From Elephas maximus indicus (lineage: Eukaryota; Chordata; Mammalia; Proboscidea; Elephantidae), in assembly GCF_024166365.1 (NCBI RefSeq), contig NC_064838.1, positions 2,621,501 to 2,685,500 on the forward strand: 64,000 nt of DNA, in the 5' to 3' direction. Below the pieces are notes generated by a model, which saw nothing but the letters and a program-made list of their open reading frames with translations, did not search any database and was not told the DNA's origin. A program made the position numbers and the translations under genes. Below, one piece after another: positions 11,401-22,893 of this stretch (positions are counted from its first letter, which is position 1; every line of letters begins with the position of its first letter).

Positions 11401-11560
11401 TGTGTCATTACTGTGTCATTACTGGTTCTGTCATTGCTGATGATCCTAAGTCCGCTCTCTTGGTTGGGGTGGTTATGGCCAGATTTCCTCAGTAGTCTGA
11501 GAGGTGACATGCTAAAGTAACAGCATTTCAGCACATATTAGTAGGACTCTTGATTGAAAA

Positions 11561-13139
11561 ATGCAGGTCACAGAGTTTTATACCTATAATCTAAAAATTA
11601 TTCGAATTTACACACCAACCACTAGGGCCAAAGATGAAGAAATAGAAGATTTTTATCAGCTGCTACAGTCTGGAATTGGTCGAACATGCAATCAAGATGC
11701 ATTGATAATTACTGGCGATTGGAATGCAAAGTTGGAAACAAAGAAGAAGGATCAGTAGTTGGAAAATATGGCCATGGAGATAGAAACAATGCCGGAGATC
11801 AAATGATAGAATTTTGCAAGACCAACGACTTCTTCATTGCAAATACCTGCTTTCACCAACATAAATGGCAACTACACACATGGACCTCACCAGACGGAAC
11901 ACACAGAAATCAAATCGACTACATCTGTGGAAAGAGACGATGGAAAAGCTCAACATCGTCAGTCAGAACAAGGCCAGGGGCCAACTGTGGAACAGACCAT
12001 CAATTGCTCATATGCAAGTTCAAGCTGAAACTGAAGAAAATCAGAGCAAGTCCATGAGAGCCAAAATATGACCTTGAGTATATCCCACCTGAATTTAGAG
12101 ACCATCTCAAGAATAGATTTGATGTATTGAACACAAGTGACTGCAGACCAGCTGAGTTGTGAAATGACATCAAGGACATCATCCATGAAGAAAGCAAGAG
12201 GTCACTGAAAAGACAGGAAAGAAAGAAAAGGCCAAGATGGATGTCAGAGGAGACTCTGAAACTTGCTCTTGAGCGTTGAGCAGCTAAAGCAAAAGGAAGA
12301 ATTGATGAAGTAAAAGAACTGAACAGAAGATTTCAAAGGGCCTCTCGAGAAGTCAAAGTATTATAATGACATGTGCAAAGAGCTGGAGATGGAAAACCAA
12401 AAGGGAAGAACAAGCTCAACGTTTCTCAAGCTGAAAGAACTGAAGAAAAAATTCAAGCCTCAAGTTGCAATAGTAAAGGGATTCCACAGGGAAAATATTA
12501 AACGACACAGGAAGCATCAAAAGAAGATAGAAGGAATACACAGAGTCATTATACCAAAAAGAATTAGTCAATGTTCAACCATTTCAAGAGGTGGCATATG
12601 ATCAGGAACCGATGGTACTGAAGGACGAAGTCCAAGCTGCTCTGAAGGCACTGGTGAAAAACAAGGCTCCAGGAATTGATGGAATATCAATTGAGATGTT
12701 TCAACAAACAGATGCAGCGCTGGAGGTGCTCACTCATCTATGCCAAGAAATATGGAAGACAGCTTCCTGGCCAACTGACTGGAAGAGATCCATATTGATT
12801 CCTACTCCCAAGAAAGGTGATCCAACCGAATGTGGAAATTACAGAACAATATCATTAATATCACACGCAAGCAAAATTTTGCTGAAGATCATTCAGAAAT
12901 GGCTGCAGCAGTATATCGACAGGGAACTGCCAGAAATTCAGGCCAGTTTCAGAAGAGGATGTGGAACCAGGGATATCATTGCTGATGTTAGATGGATCCT
13001 GGCTGAAAGCAGAGAATACCAGAAGGATGTTTACCTGTGTTTTATTGACTACGCAAAGGCATTTGACTGTGTGGATCATAACAAACTATGGATAACACTG
13101 CGAAGAACGGGAATTCCAGAACACTTAATTGTGCTCATG
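11561..13139 (+). pseudogene. RTE-type LINE, endonuclease and reverse transcriptase remnant
   Basis: A decayed RTE-clade LINE. The first part (11561-12057, in two overlapping frames) codes for an AP-type endonuclease: 'ITGDWNAK', 'RNQIDYICG' and 'TDHQLLICKF' are recognisable. The second part (12591-13139) is the start of the reverse transcriptase, with 'VKNKAPGIDGISIEM', 'IPTPKKGDPTECGNYR' and the motif-A region 'FIDYAKAFDCVDHNKLW'. Frameshifts and stops between about 12058 and 12590 break the protein. The copy ends at a Tigger1 piece and does not resume after it. It lacks the rest of the RT and the 3' tail. Confidence 0.92.
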
Positions 13140-13481
13140 AGAGAGATGGGGGAAATGGCCAGTGAGTGGACCAGTTGGAACACACACAACATTTATTGAT
13201 TAAGTTCATCACCTTATATGGGCATGGTTTTTGGCACCCCAAAACAATTGCAACAGTAACATCAAAGATCACTGATCACAGATCACCATAACAGATATAA
13301 TAATGATGAAAAATTTGGAATATTGCGAAAATTACCAAAAGGTGACACAGAGACATGAAGTGAGTGAATGTTGTTGGAAAGATGGCACTGATAGAGTTGC
13401 TCAACACAGGGTTGCCACAAACCTTCAATTTGTAAAAAACACAATGTCTGCAAATAGCAATAAAACAAGGTATGCCTGTAT
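13140..13481 (-). mobile_element. Tigger1-like DNA transposon, 5' end only
   Basis: An antisense copy of the noncoding 5' end of Tigger1, a pogo-type element of the Tc1/mariner superfamily. The terminal 'aaaacaaggtatgcctgta' at right carries the terminal inverted repeat and a TA target. The same sequence occurs inside the longer copy at 39950-40258. No transposase is present here. Confidence 0.87.
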
Positions 13482-13977
13482 TAATCATTGTTACCTTTGA
13501 TTCATGAGATTGCAGCTGATTTTTACTTTCTTCTTTTCTATTTTTTGTATTTTTTAGGTCTTCTACAATAAACATGTATTGCTTTTAAAATTGGAAATAA
13601 AGTTTTCAAAAATTTCAAGAAGAAAAGAAAAGAGGGAGAAGAAGAGGAGGAAGTAGAGGAGGAAGAATACCTTGGGTCCATTCAATGGAGAGCTGTGATT
13701 TGGATGGGGGAGGAAAGAAAGGCAAAATACTTAATTGCCTGGTTATTTCTTATATGGGGTCACCTCAAGTTGGCTGTGCTCTTATGGAAGAAGGACACTG
13801 CTTTTGTTCAAAGGGTTGCTCTTTGGGATGCCAGTACCCTCTCCTTCTCTTTATCCCCTTGGGCCAGGTGTATGACAGTGTGCTTTTGCTAACCCCAGGT
13901 TCCTGCACTATTCCCACACCCAGCGCATACCTCAGTAATTAGTCCCTTTGTAAATAAACCCTCCTCAGACTATGGTG
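13482..13977. other. Unassigned sequence with purine-rich tract
   Basis: The part 13535-13600 resembles the end of an old LINE ('tctacaataaacatgtattg'). A GA-rich run follows at 13617-13670. The rest is unassigned. Confidence 0.4.
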
Positions 13978-14059
13978 GCATTGGTGGATCAATGGTAGAA
14001 TTCTACCCGTCCTTTTTTTATGCAGGAGACCTGAGTTTGATTCCTAGAAATTGAGGTGC
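13978..14059 (+). pseudogene. tRNA-Gly-like relic
   Basis: The start 'gcattggtggatcaatggta' followed by 'gaattct' closely follows tRNA-Gly (GCC) over the acceptor and D arms. 'gagtttgattcc' fits a B box. The anticodon arm is degraded and contains a T run, and the 3' acceptor strand ('aattgaggtgcc') no longer pairs well. It is a pseudogene or the head of an old SINE; no SINE body follows. Confidence 0.55.
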
Positions 14060-14366
14060 CGGCACATCTGAATTGAGTGACTTCAGACCTAAATTAAAAC
14101 TCCATTCTGGATTAAACTAAGATTTTCATTTCTACTCTTTTAAAGAAACCATTCAGCTTTTTGTCAAAGTTTTACTGCTTGAAAAACAAAGAAGGCAGGT
14201 GTCAGAATTTCTAACCTGGATAAAGAATTGCTTGGTACCCGTCAACAATGTTTTTGCAGCTGGCCCCAGAGAATGCGCCTTGGTTAACAGGAGGTTAGAG
14301 AATAGGGATGATAATATTAAATGAAGTTAGAACCTATAAATAGCTTTATAACCAAGATAGGTATAC

Positions 14367-14533
14367 GAAACCAAAACCAAACCCAGTGCCGTCGAGTTGA
14401 TTCCGAGTCATAGTGACCCCATAGGACAGAGTAGGACTGCCCCATAGAGTTTCCAAGGAGCACCTGGTGGATCTGAACTGCTGACCCTTTGGTTAGCAGC
14501 TGTAGCACTTAACCACTACTGCCACCAGGGTTT
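14367..14533 (-). mobile_element. AfroSINE with 15-bp TSD
   Basis: A complete antisense copy. The direct repeat 'ccaagataggtatac' at 14352-14366 and 14534-14548 is a perfect 15-bp target duplication, which suggests a fairly recent insertion. Confidence 0.97.
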
Positions 14534-14548
14534 CCAAGATAGGTATAC

Positions 14549-15327
14549 ATCAAGCCTTAATTCCACATCCTGACTCTCAAAGTAATTTTCACTAATTGAG
14601 ATTTTTTCATTGTATCTCTGCTGGTTCATTGCAAATTTGAAACTAGGTAGAGACTAAGTTTGTTAAAAATAAGGAGACAGATCACAACTAGAAAAGTCAT
14701 GACTGTAACACAAAGAGTACAGAGATTTGGGCTTTAACTTATGTGAATAAACTTATGATCTTAACTGCTTTCAGGGAACTCACTGTGAATGCCAGGACCC
14801 TAACTCACTTCCCTCTTAATCGGATGAGCGATGTTAATATTTCAAAAGTTCTCAGATTTAGAGTTGATTTAATCTTCACTTTTTGCTAACTTATGGTCAT
14901 TTTTACATTTCAAGGACTCCAACTAGTTTTGACTCAGCCTGTAATCCATTGCTATGTCCCCACATCAAGAATTTTTATACATCTCACTTCAGAAATACTG
15001 CCTTAGTCAACTTAATCAGGAGTATTAGATTTGTGCTAGGCTAGAAGTTAATGCTAAGAAAATTTATAGTTTGACAATCCTTTGTAAATTTCTCTTTCCT
15101 TCCCCCGCAAGCTCTTTGATGCAAAACCATTTGCATTTGTTTACTCTGCCTGTTAAATACCCTGCTGTTATAACTACAAGGCAGAAAACATATTGCAGTC
15201 TGTGTTGAATGCCACGTGTTTATCCATTCTGCAGAATGAAATTATTCCTTCAATAAAAATCTTGTTTTAATTTCTATTGGAGCATCAGTCTAGTGTTTAC
15301 ACTAAGACATACCTCATATATAAGCTA
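14549..15327. other. Unassigned sequence
   Basis: AT-rich, with no open frame of note and no repeat I can name. Confidence 0.4.
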
Positions 15328-15500
15328 CCATCCATCTGTCAGTGGAGGCTTGTGCCCTGCTCTGATGCTGAACAGGTTTCAGCGAAGCTTCTAGACTAAG
15401 ATGGTCTAAAAAGGAAGGCCTGATGATTTACTTCTGAAAATCAGCTGGTGAAAACCTAGTAATCACAAGGGCCAACTTGATAAACAGCTAACAACAACAG
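15328..15500 (+). mobile_element. Old SINE fragment (same type as 5330-5790)
   Basis: Contains 'catctgtcagtggaggctt', 'aacaggtttcagcgaagctt' and 'gatttacttctgaaaatcag', the reverse complement of the right half of the composite at 5330-5790. It ends in 'agctaacaacaacag', an RTE-type tail. The middle has been lost. Confidence 0.6.
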
Positions 15501-15750
15501 TCTGTTCTTAATCTCAGTGTGCTGTTTCTTATGGGACTCTGATACCACACTCTTCTTATGTATCCCTTCAGTTCTAACCTTTCGCCTCGCTTTCCAATCA
15601 ATCTACCCAACAAATTTAAAGTTCTTTGAGGACAGAGATCATGTCCGCTGTTGGGAAAAAGTTATTTAAAATGAAATCCACTCTCAAGCCAGAAAACCTC
15701 TCCACAAAAATGGAAGAGAAAAAAAAGTTTTACTAACGAATAAGCATTAA

Positions 15751-16955
15751 ACTGCCAGAAATTCAAGCCAGATTCAGAAGATGTGGAGCCAGGGATATCA
15801 TTGCTGATGTCAGATGGATTGTGGCTGAAAGCAGAGAATACCAGAGAGATATTTACCTGTGTTTTATTGACTATGCAAAGGCATTTGACTGTGTGGATCA
15901 TAACAAGTTATGGATAACATTGCAAAAAAAAGGAAATTCTGGAATACTTAATTGTGCTCATGAGGAACCTGTACATGGATCAAGAGGCAGTCATTCGAAC
16001 AGAACAAGGGGATACTGAGTGGTTTAAAGTCAGCAAAGGTATGTGTCAGGGTTGTATCATCTCACCATACTTATTTAATCTGTATGCTGAGCAAATAATA
16101 CGAGAAGCTGGGCTATGTGGAGAAGAATGGGGCATCAAGATTAGAGGAAGACTCGTTAACAACTTGCGTTATACAGATGATACAACCTTGCTTGCTGAAA
16201 GTGAAGAGGACTTGAAACACTTACTGACAAAGATCAAAGACCACAGCTTTCAGTATGGATTGCACCTCACATAAACAAAAATCCTCACAACTAGACCAAC
16301 AAGCAGCATCATGATAAATGGAGAAAGGATTGAAGTTGTCAAGGATTTCATTTTACTTGGATCCACAGTCAACAGCCATGGAAGCAGCAGTCAAGAAATC
16401 AAAAGACGGCATTGCATTGGGCAAAATCAGCTGCAAAAGACCTCTTTAAAGTGTTGAAAAGCAAAGATATCACCCTTGAAGGCTGAGGCACGCCTGACCC
16501 AAGCCGAGGTGTTTTCAATCGCCTTATATGCATGTGAAAGCTGGACGATGAGTAAGGAAGACCGAAGAAGAAGTGACACCTTTGAATTATGGTGTTGGTG
16601 AAGAATATTGAATATACTACGGACTGCCAAAAGAATGAACAAACCTGTCTCGGAAGAAGTACAGCCAAAACGTTCCTTAGAAGCAAGGATGACAAGACTA
16701 CATCTCACATACTTTGGACATGTTATAAGGAGGGATTAGTCCTTGGAGAAAGGACATCATGCTTGGTAGAGTACAAGGTCAGCCAAAAAGAGGAAGACCC
16801 TCAATGAGATGGATTGACTCAGTGGCTTCAACAAGGGGTTTAGGCATAACAACAATTGTGAGGACGGCGCAGGACCGGGCAATGTTTCCTTTTGTTGTAC
16901 ATAGGGTCACTATGAGTCAGAACCAACGCAATGGCATCTAACAACAATAACAACA
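15751..16955 (+). pseudogene. RTE-type LINE, 5'-truncated, reverse transcriptase remnant
   Basis: A second RTE copy, starting inside the reverse transcriptase and running to the 3' end. Seen in order: 'CFIDYAKAFDCVDHNKLW' (motif A region, 15821-16018), then in another frame 'VSKGMCQGCIISPYLFNLY' and 'LRYTDDTTLLAESEEDLKHL' (15954-16274), then the C-terminal region in further frames (to about 16940). The usual Y-A-D-D catalytic box reads Y-T-D-D. Several frameshifts and stops are present. The 3' end has the RTE tail, with 'gggtcactatgagtcagaac' and an 'aacaacaataacaacaa' tract. It overlaps the first RTE copy over motif A, so it is an independent insertion. Confidence 0.93.
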
Positions 16956-17434
16956 AATACTAAACTAGAATGTGCTGTATCACAGGCAGTCGGCTAAAGA
17001 GATTACAAAAACAGAAAGGAATCTTTACCTTTGTTAAAACAAAAATCATATTAAGCCAATAAAGTAAATTGATTTAGTTTAATATATGATTTACAAATCA
17101 GGCAATACTTCTAACTAGAGTCAGAGTGTTCAAAAGAGAAAAAAACTTCCAAAGATTCTTATACCCCATCTCATCAACACTGCCATGGAAAATAAAATGG
17201 CTGGGGAATAATGTTTTTACATAATAAAAAAAAATTTACCCTTAAACACAGCTTATTTTCCCACTCTGAAGTTTCTTCTTCTGGAAACTGACCACAAGTA
17301 GATAATTTCTCAAGAAAGCAAAATGCCCCTGAAAGGTTGTAGGTTTTCCACGGGAGAAAGTTTGGAAGTTGACTTTTGTAAAGATTACAACCTTGGAAAT
17401 TCTACTGGTAGCTCTATTTGTCCTCCTGTATTGT
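16956..17434. other. Unassigned sequence
   Basis: No coding region or repeat recognised. Confidence 0.4.
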
Positions 17435-17496
17435 TAGTATGAGTCAGAGTTGACTACCTGGCAATGGGTTTTTTTTTTTTTTTTTTTTTTTTTTTT
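17435..17496 (+). mobile_element. AfroSINE tail-only fragment with T28 run
   Basis: Only the 3' end of the SINE is present ('tatgagtcagagttgacta' and 'ggcaatggg'), followed by 28 T residues at 17469-17496. Confidence 0.75.
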
Positions 17497-17569
17497 GTTA
17501 GTCTGCTCAAAGTTCAAGCTTTGAAAGAGCGCTGCAGAGTAATGGTGGTCTGGGTGGGGTCACCCTCAT

Positions 17570-18078
17570 TGTCTTGGTTCTCTAGTGCTGCTATAACAGA
17601 AACACCGCAAGAGGATGGCTTTAACAAGGAGAAATTAATTTTGTCACAGTTTTTTTAGTAGCTAGAAGTGCAAATTCAGGGTGTCATCTCCAGGGGAAGC
17701 CTTTCTCTTTCTGTTGGCTCTGGAGGAAGGCCTTTGTCCTCAATCTTCCCCTGGTTGAAGAGCTTCTCAGGCGCAGGACGCACTCTGCTCCTGGTGCTGC
17801 TTTCTTGGTGGTATGAGGTATGAGGTCCCCAACTCTCTGCTTGCTTCCCTTTCCTTTTATCTCTTGAGAGATAAAAGGTGGTGGCCACACCCCAGGGAAG
17901 CCCCCTTTACAATGGATTAGAGAGGTGACCTGAGTAAGGGTGGTGTTACAATCCCACCCTAATCCTCTCAACATAAAATTACAATCACAAAATGGAGGAC
18001 AACCACACAATACTGGGAATCATGGCCTAACCAAGTTGATACACACATTTGTAGGAGGACATAACTCTATCCATGACA
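17570..18078 (-). mobile_element. MaLR-like solo LTR, antisense
   Basis: A 509-bp antisense copy of the family at 41987-42482, from 'tgtcttggttctctagtgc' to 'ccatgaca'. Flanks 'ctcat' and 'ctcgt' are a 5-bp duplication with one change. No internal region. Confidence 0.87.
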
Positions 18079-18489
18079 CTCGTGTCCATGTAACCCAGAA
18101 ACCTAGATTCCAAAAGAACGAAAAACTGCTTCTCACCATTGTATAGCTAAGGGGATATAAGCCATTACATTCATATTTTCAAGACAATTATTAATTTTCT
18201 AATCTTTCTGGTGAGAGATAGGGCCGGGCCACCCAAGTTTATGCTAATCTCCTGTCAGGAAAAGCAGGAAGGTAGAAGAGGGTTACCTAAAGTTACATTT
18301 CAAAGAGGAGGCTGCCAGAACCTAGATTTACATACTTTTCAAAGAGACGAAGAATTTCCAAGTTATCAAGAGTGAATTCTAAAGAAAGTAATGGAGAGGA
18401 ACCCCTTCCCCTAATTCTACCAGGGAAATGTAAACCCTTTTATTTCAATTTGTATTTTTCCTTAGACCACTTGGTTCACAATTGAATCT
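18079..18489. other. Unassigned sequence
   Basis: Nothing recognised. Confidence 0.35.
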
Positions 18490-18580
18490 GCAATGCCTAC
18501 TACAGCCTTAGATACATAGCAGGTGCTGAATAAATATTGAATAAATGAGTGGATGATTCATTGAATGAATATATTCTTGG
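18490..18580 (+). mobile_element. MIR/L2-like 3' end fragment
   Basis: The phrase 'gcaggtgctgaataaatatt' followed by 'gaataaatgag' matches the common 3' end of MIR and L2 elements. Too short to choose between them. Confidence 0.4.
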
Positions 18581-19212
18581 AAAACAGCTTAGCTCAACTT
18601 GGACACCAGAGGGGCTAGTTACTTCTTTAGAAGAGTACCACAGGCTCAGGGAGCTCCCGACTGTCTGAGGAATACTGGGAAACCGGCACGTGTCCCCAGG
18701 AGAACGGCCAAGGGGATCGGGGTCAGGGATGGTAAGTTGCTTGGCATCAGGGTTTAAAAGCTTGTGAGTGACCATCTAAGGTACAATAAATAGTCTCCAT
18801 TCAACCTGACAATGAAGAAAAGAAGTTAAGGAACCAACTGAAATGATACATGTTTCACAAAAAGGTACCTCATAAAGCCATACCTATGAGACAGGAAGAA
18901 GCTCAAATGGTACCTGGCCAACACTTAGTTGATCAAAGATTCTATTTAAATCACGATCAAGAGTGAGGAAATGTTAAATAGAAAAATTAGTAACAGACAT
19001 CTGACTTCAATTTTAAGGTTTTTCTTACCCACGAAACCAAATATTAACTGTAAACATTCCTGACCAAATCCTGCCAGTAGTTTTTTTTTTTTTTTTTTTT
19101 TTACTCAAACTTGCTAACCATTTCTTTTCTCTTTGAAGCCAGGCTTACTTAATTTAAATTTCGAAAGGTATCCTGGCTGCAGGCAGCTGAAGGGCCAGAG
19201 GCTACCTTTTGA
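18581..19212. other. Unassigned sequence with T22 run
   Basis: No gene or named repeat. A run of 22 T at 19081-19102 may be the antisense tail of a retroelement too degraded to recognise. Confidence 0.35.
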
Positions 19213-19445
19213 CCTGATATTGGCTGATTTCAGTCAAAGGGCCAAGGGAGGGTTCGATCAATTTTGTTAAGATTAGCCAATGGTTGATCTTCTAATCCTG
19301 TCCCTCCTCTTTATAAATTTGGTTGTAACTAGTTACTTTGAGCCATTTGCTTTTTAGGGGGAATCAGAAAGTTTTCCCTATATACATACAGAACAACTGC
19401 TCAGTGTAAACCTTATGTTTCAGTTTTGGTGAGTTTTGATTATTT
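19213..19445 (+). mobile_element. LTR-like repeat, same family as 40265-40650
   Basis: Shares 'gttaagattagcca', 'ctctttataa', 'agccatttgcttttt' and the final 'aaaccttat' with the copy at 40265-40650. The layout looks like a solo LTR, but I cannot name the family. This copy lacks about 150 bp found in the other. Confidence 0.5.
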
Positions 19446-19811
19446 TTACCAATAGTACAGAAATTAGCAAGGATCAAGGTTGTTTAACCTGGAGAAGAGA
19501 GGACTTGGGTGAAAAGCTTTCGAATATCCAAAGGACAGCTGGCCCTATGTGAGAGACTGATGGTCCTATAGGCTGTAGAAGTAGAACTGGGACCCTGGGT
19601 GAAGGCTCCAGGGATGCCGATTTGAGTTTGAGGCAGACAGCCTCAGAGCCAAACCCTTCTAAGACACCTGCCCTGGCTTATCCTCCCACTCTGAACATAA
19701 TAAGTTGCACATTCTTCTAAAATTGTCCTTGACAAGATAACCACAGAATGGGCCATAATGGCCTCAACTGGTTTTAGCAGGTTTTCAATACAATCTCGGC
19801 ATTTTAAGTGA

Positions 19812-19846
19812 AGAGTCAGAATCAACTGACGGCAATGGGTTTGGTT
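19812..19846 (+). mobile_element. AfroSINE tail-only fragment
   Basis: Only 'gagtcagaatcaactgacg' and 'gcaatgggtttggtttt' of the SINE 3' end are present. Confidence 0.75.
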
Positions 19847-19959
19847 TTTCTGGTATTAACTAATTAAGCGAAAACTACAGAGAAGCACCCCGCCTCTGGA
19901 AGACTTAATCTGCTGATAAAGGAAAATCCACCTTTTTCTCCATCCCAGGTGATCCAACC

Positions 19960-20238
19960 CTTATCTAGAGAAAATGACTAGTCATCCCCAAGCTCAGAGT
20001 GCCTGCATGAAGGTCAATCCTGAACATTCATGATGAATTTGCATTCTGCTCTCTGTGAAAGCCCTCCTCCCCAAGCTGCCTGCAAGCAGTCTTAGAGGCA
20101 ACAGCTCTGATTGCTCTTCTCCTTGCACAGTGAAATAAAGGCATCATTCTGATCTCTCACCTCGGCCTCTAGTTTCTTGGCTGTAACAAGTCACGCCAAG
20201 GAGAACCTGGGGTTTTCCACCGGGCAACAAGTTCAACA
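19960..20238 (+). mobile_element. ERV LTR 3' part, same family as 38041-38373
   Basis: The segment with 'cttgcacagtgaaataaagg' and 'gagaacctggggttttcc' is similar to 38271-38373. The arrangement (polyadenylation signal, then about 80 bp to the end) fits the R-U5 part of an LTR. The family is not identified. Confidence 0.5.
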
Positions 20239-20752
20239 TACAAAGTAACTTTCTAGCAATTGTGCTGCCCCACGATGGAACAGTGCTGAGTCCTGAGCCC
20301 TCTTTCGGGTCCTTGTGCACAGAGCCAGCAGCCAGCAGAAAAAGCACATAGGCTGCCCTTGATAACCCACTTCTGGCATGCTTTTTTTTTTTTAATTTGC
20401 TCCCTTCCATCTGCCTCCAATTCATTTTGATTCAGAGAAATGTTGACCAGTAACTGCAACCTTCCCACAAAGACTTTGGTTGTGTTACCTTCATGAAAAG
20501 AGAGACCTGTCACACACACACCCCCCCACCCCTCCGCAGGATGCTGAGGCTGGGGTGGCCGGCCATGCCAGAGGAAATAGGTTGACAGACAATGGGCTTC
20601 CTGGGAGATATTTAAGGAATGGCTTCTCTAGTTGTGGTCACATGAGCCCCACATATAACTCAGACAATTAGGCTCAGAAGGTTTACTTACAGGAAATCCT
20701 ACCCAGGGATAAATGTATGAGATTAAGTATTCCTTACCTTATTATGTAAGGA
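20239..20752. other. Unassigned sequence
   Basis: Nothing recognised apart from a short CA/C-rich tract near 20511-20540. Confidence 0.35.
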
Positions 20753-20946
20753 GTCCTGCTGGAGCAAGCAGTTAAGCGCTGGGCTGCTAACTGAAAGGTT
20801 GGCATTCTGAACCCCCCAGCCGCTTTACGTGAGAAAGACCTGGCAATCTGCTCCAGAAAAGATTATAGCCTAGAAAGGCATATGGGGGCAGCTCTACTCT
20901 GTCACACTGGGTCACTATGAGTGGAGAATCAACAGCACCTAAGAAC
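20753..20946 (+). mobile_element. AfroSINE, longer diverged variant
   Basis: Sense copy from 'ggagtcctgctggagcaagc' to 'tgagtggagaatcaacagc'. It includes the extra middle piece 'gagaaagacctggcaatctg', also seen in the copies at 27421 and 63826. More diverged than most copies here. Confidence 0.85.
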
Positions 20947-20949
20947 AGC

Positions 20950-21578
20950 TTTAATATGTAAGATTGACAGACATTTTGTACTTGCTTAATGTAATGTGTG
21001 TTAGACATCTACACAAAGCTTGTTATTTTTAGAAATAGCAAAGGGTATGGAAAGTACATGTGAAATTTGCTTTCATCCTTTAGAATACTATATAAATTGC
21101 AGAGTAATTCTGAAAGGAATCTTTCCATATCTGGGCATAACAAATAAATTTCACTGATAGCTTAACAGAAACTCTTACATCAGAAAAACTAACATTGCCG
21201 AACAAATAAGAATTCCAATTTAAGACAGTCATAATTTAAATAAGATGTAAAATAAAGCAAGCTTTCATTTTGTCTTAATCTGGTACTTTTTTTTTTTTTT
21301 TTGCTTCAGAGTAAAAATAGTTTTAAAGTTGGAAAATCATGGCAATTATGTTTTTCATTCATAAGAAATGAAATCATAATGTCCTCATCCCTAGCTTGCC
21401 AATGATGCCATGTGTTTCTTTTTCCTGTTAATGAAAACGTAACAATGGCTCCCATTCTGTCTGGCCTCAGCACCATTATTAACTAAACTGCCAGGCAAGA
21501 AAACCTACTGTCATTACACCAAGTTACAGAATTTTGACCACTGTACCAATTTTACATTCCTTACCCTTCATGCTGTTT
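20950..21578. other. Unassigned sequence
   Basis: AT-rich with a T run at about 21286-21302. No gene or named repeat. Confidence 0.35.
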
Positions 21579-21857
21579 AGAAGCGAGGATGGCAAGACTT
21601 TGTCTCACATATTTTGGACATATTATCAGGAGGGACCAGTCCTTGGAGAACATCATGCTTGGCAAAGTAGAGGGTCAGGGAAAAAGAGGAAGACTCTTAG
21701 TGAGATGGATTGACACAGTGGCTGTAACAAAGGGCACAAACATAGCAACGATTTTGAGGATGGCAAAGGACCAGGCAGTGTTTTGTTCTGTTGTATGTAT
21801 GTATAGGGTCAATATGAGTTGGAACCGATTCCATGGCATCTAACAACAACAACAACA
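21579..21857 (+). mobile_element. RTE-type LINE, 3' end only
   Basis: A 5'-truncated RTE copy holding the C-terminal coding part ('MARLCLTYFGHIIRRDQSLE', 'GKRGRLLVRWIDTVA') and the tail, ending in 'aacaacaacaacaac'. The frame is open for 84 codons. The last 60 bases resemble the AfroSINE tail ('gggtcaatatgagttggaac'). Confidence 0.92.
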
Positions 21858-21973
21858 TTTCACATGTATAATCATATTTTCAGTGTGGGTCTCAGCCTTC
21901 CCTTACACTTTCTCCTGCATCTTCCTCTTTCTTGAACTCCCCACCTCATCAATTGGCAAATATTTACGTCATT

Positions 21974-22162
21974 GTTGTTGTTAGGTGCCGTTGAGTTGGC
22001 TCCAACTCATAGCAACCTATGTACCACAGAACAGAGCTCAGCTGCTAACTAAAGGGTTGGCAGTTCAAATCCACCAACTGCTTGTTGGAAACTCTATGGG
22101 GCAGTTCTACTCTGTCCTATAAGGTTGCCATGAGTTGGAATCAACTAAACAGCAATGGGTAA
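21974..22162. mobile_element. RTE tail (antisense) next to headless AfroSINE (sense)
   Basis: Bases 21974-22033 are the RTE 3' end on the minus strand ('gttgttgttaggtgccgttg'). Bases 22034-22162 are an AfroSINE on the plus strand starting at 'cagctgctaactaaaggg', without its head. The two parts face opposite ways, so this is either two insertions or an inverted rearrangement. Confidence 0.75.
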
Positions 22163-22399
22163 GAGCCAGATAGTTGCAAATAAACTGAAATTGTGAAGGA
22201 CGTTAACTACAACCTTGAGGGGATTGAAGGGTTAGAATTCCAGGAAGAGCTGGAAGAAATTGAAATCCTTTTCAGTGTACTCCCTCAGGTGGCAGGTCGC
22301 TCTTGTGCCCTGACAATGGGTCTTTCTGGTTAAGCACTGGGATGGAAACCTCAACCTACTTGAGTTAGAAGACACAATTTTTTCCATAGTGGATACAGC

Positions 22400-22893
22400 A
22401 GAAACTGCCAGTGTCCCTCAATGCCCATTTTCCCTTTGTTTCATAGAACTAAAATCCCTAGTTCTAGGTTCTTGACTATTCAAAATAAATACTAGAGCCC
22501 AGCACTTTTTGCAGCTAAGCATGATTATGTAATGAGGTTTAGGCCAATGTGACACAAATGGAAGTGTAATGTGGCAGATTTCTATTATTTTCTTTAAAAG
22601 ATGCCTATGTACACAGTTGGCTCCGATTTTCTTCTTTGATCCTTCGCCAGCTGCTTCCTGAAAAATAGATGTGATGGCTGAAGCTCTGCCCTCACTGTTC
22701 TATATCTTCAGGATGATACAGCAATGAGCTGGAGGAGCCTGAGCCCATAAGGACTTCATGGAGCAGAGCCACTACATTAAGACTACCTACTTCCAGACTT
22801 CTGCCATGAGAGAGACATAAACTGCTAGCCCGTTTAGCTCACGCTTATTGTGGCTCTCTATTACTCACAGCTGACTCGATACTAACTAATACT
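22400..22893 (+). mobile_element. MLT1-like MaLR LTR, old
   Basis: 'gcagctaagcatgattatgt', 'ggccaatgtgacacaaatgg' and 'gagcctgagccc' follow the order of MLT1-type LTRs, ending near 'gactcgatactaactaata'. Strongly diverged; the left boundary is approximate. Confidence 0.55.
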
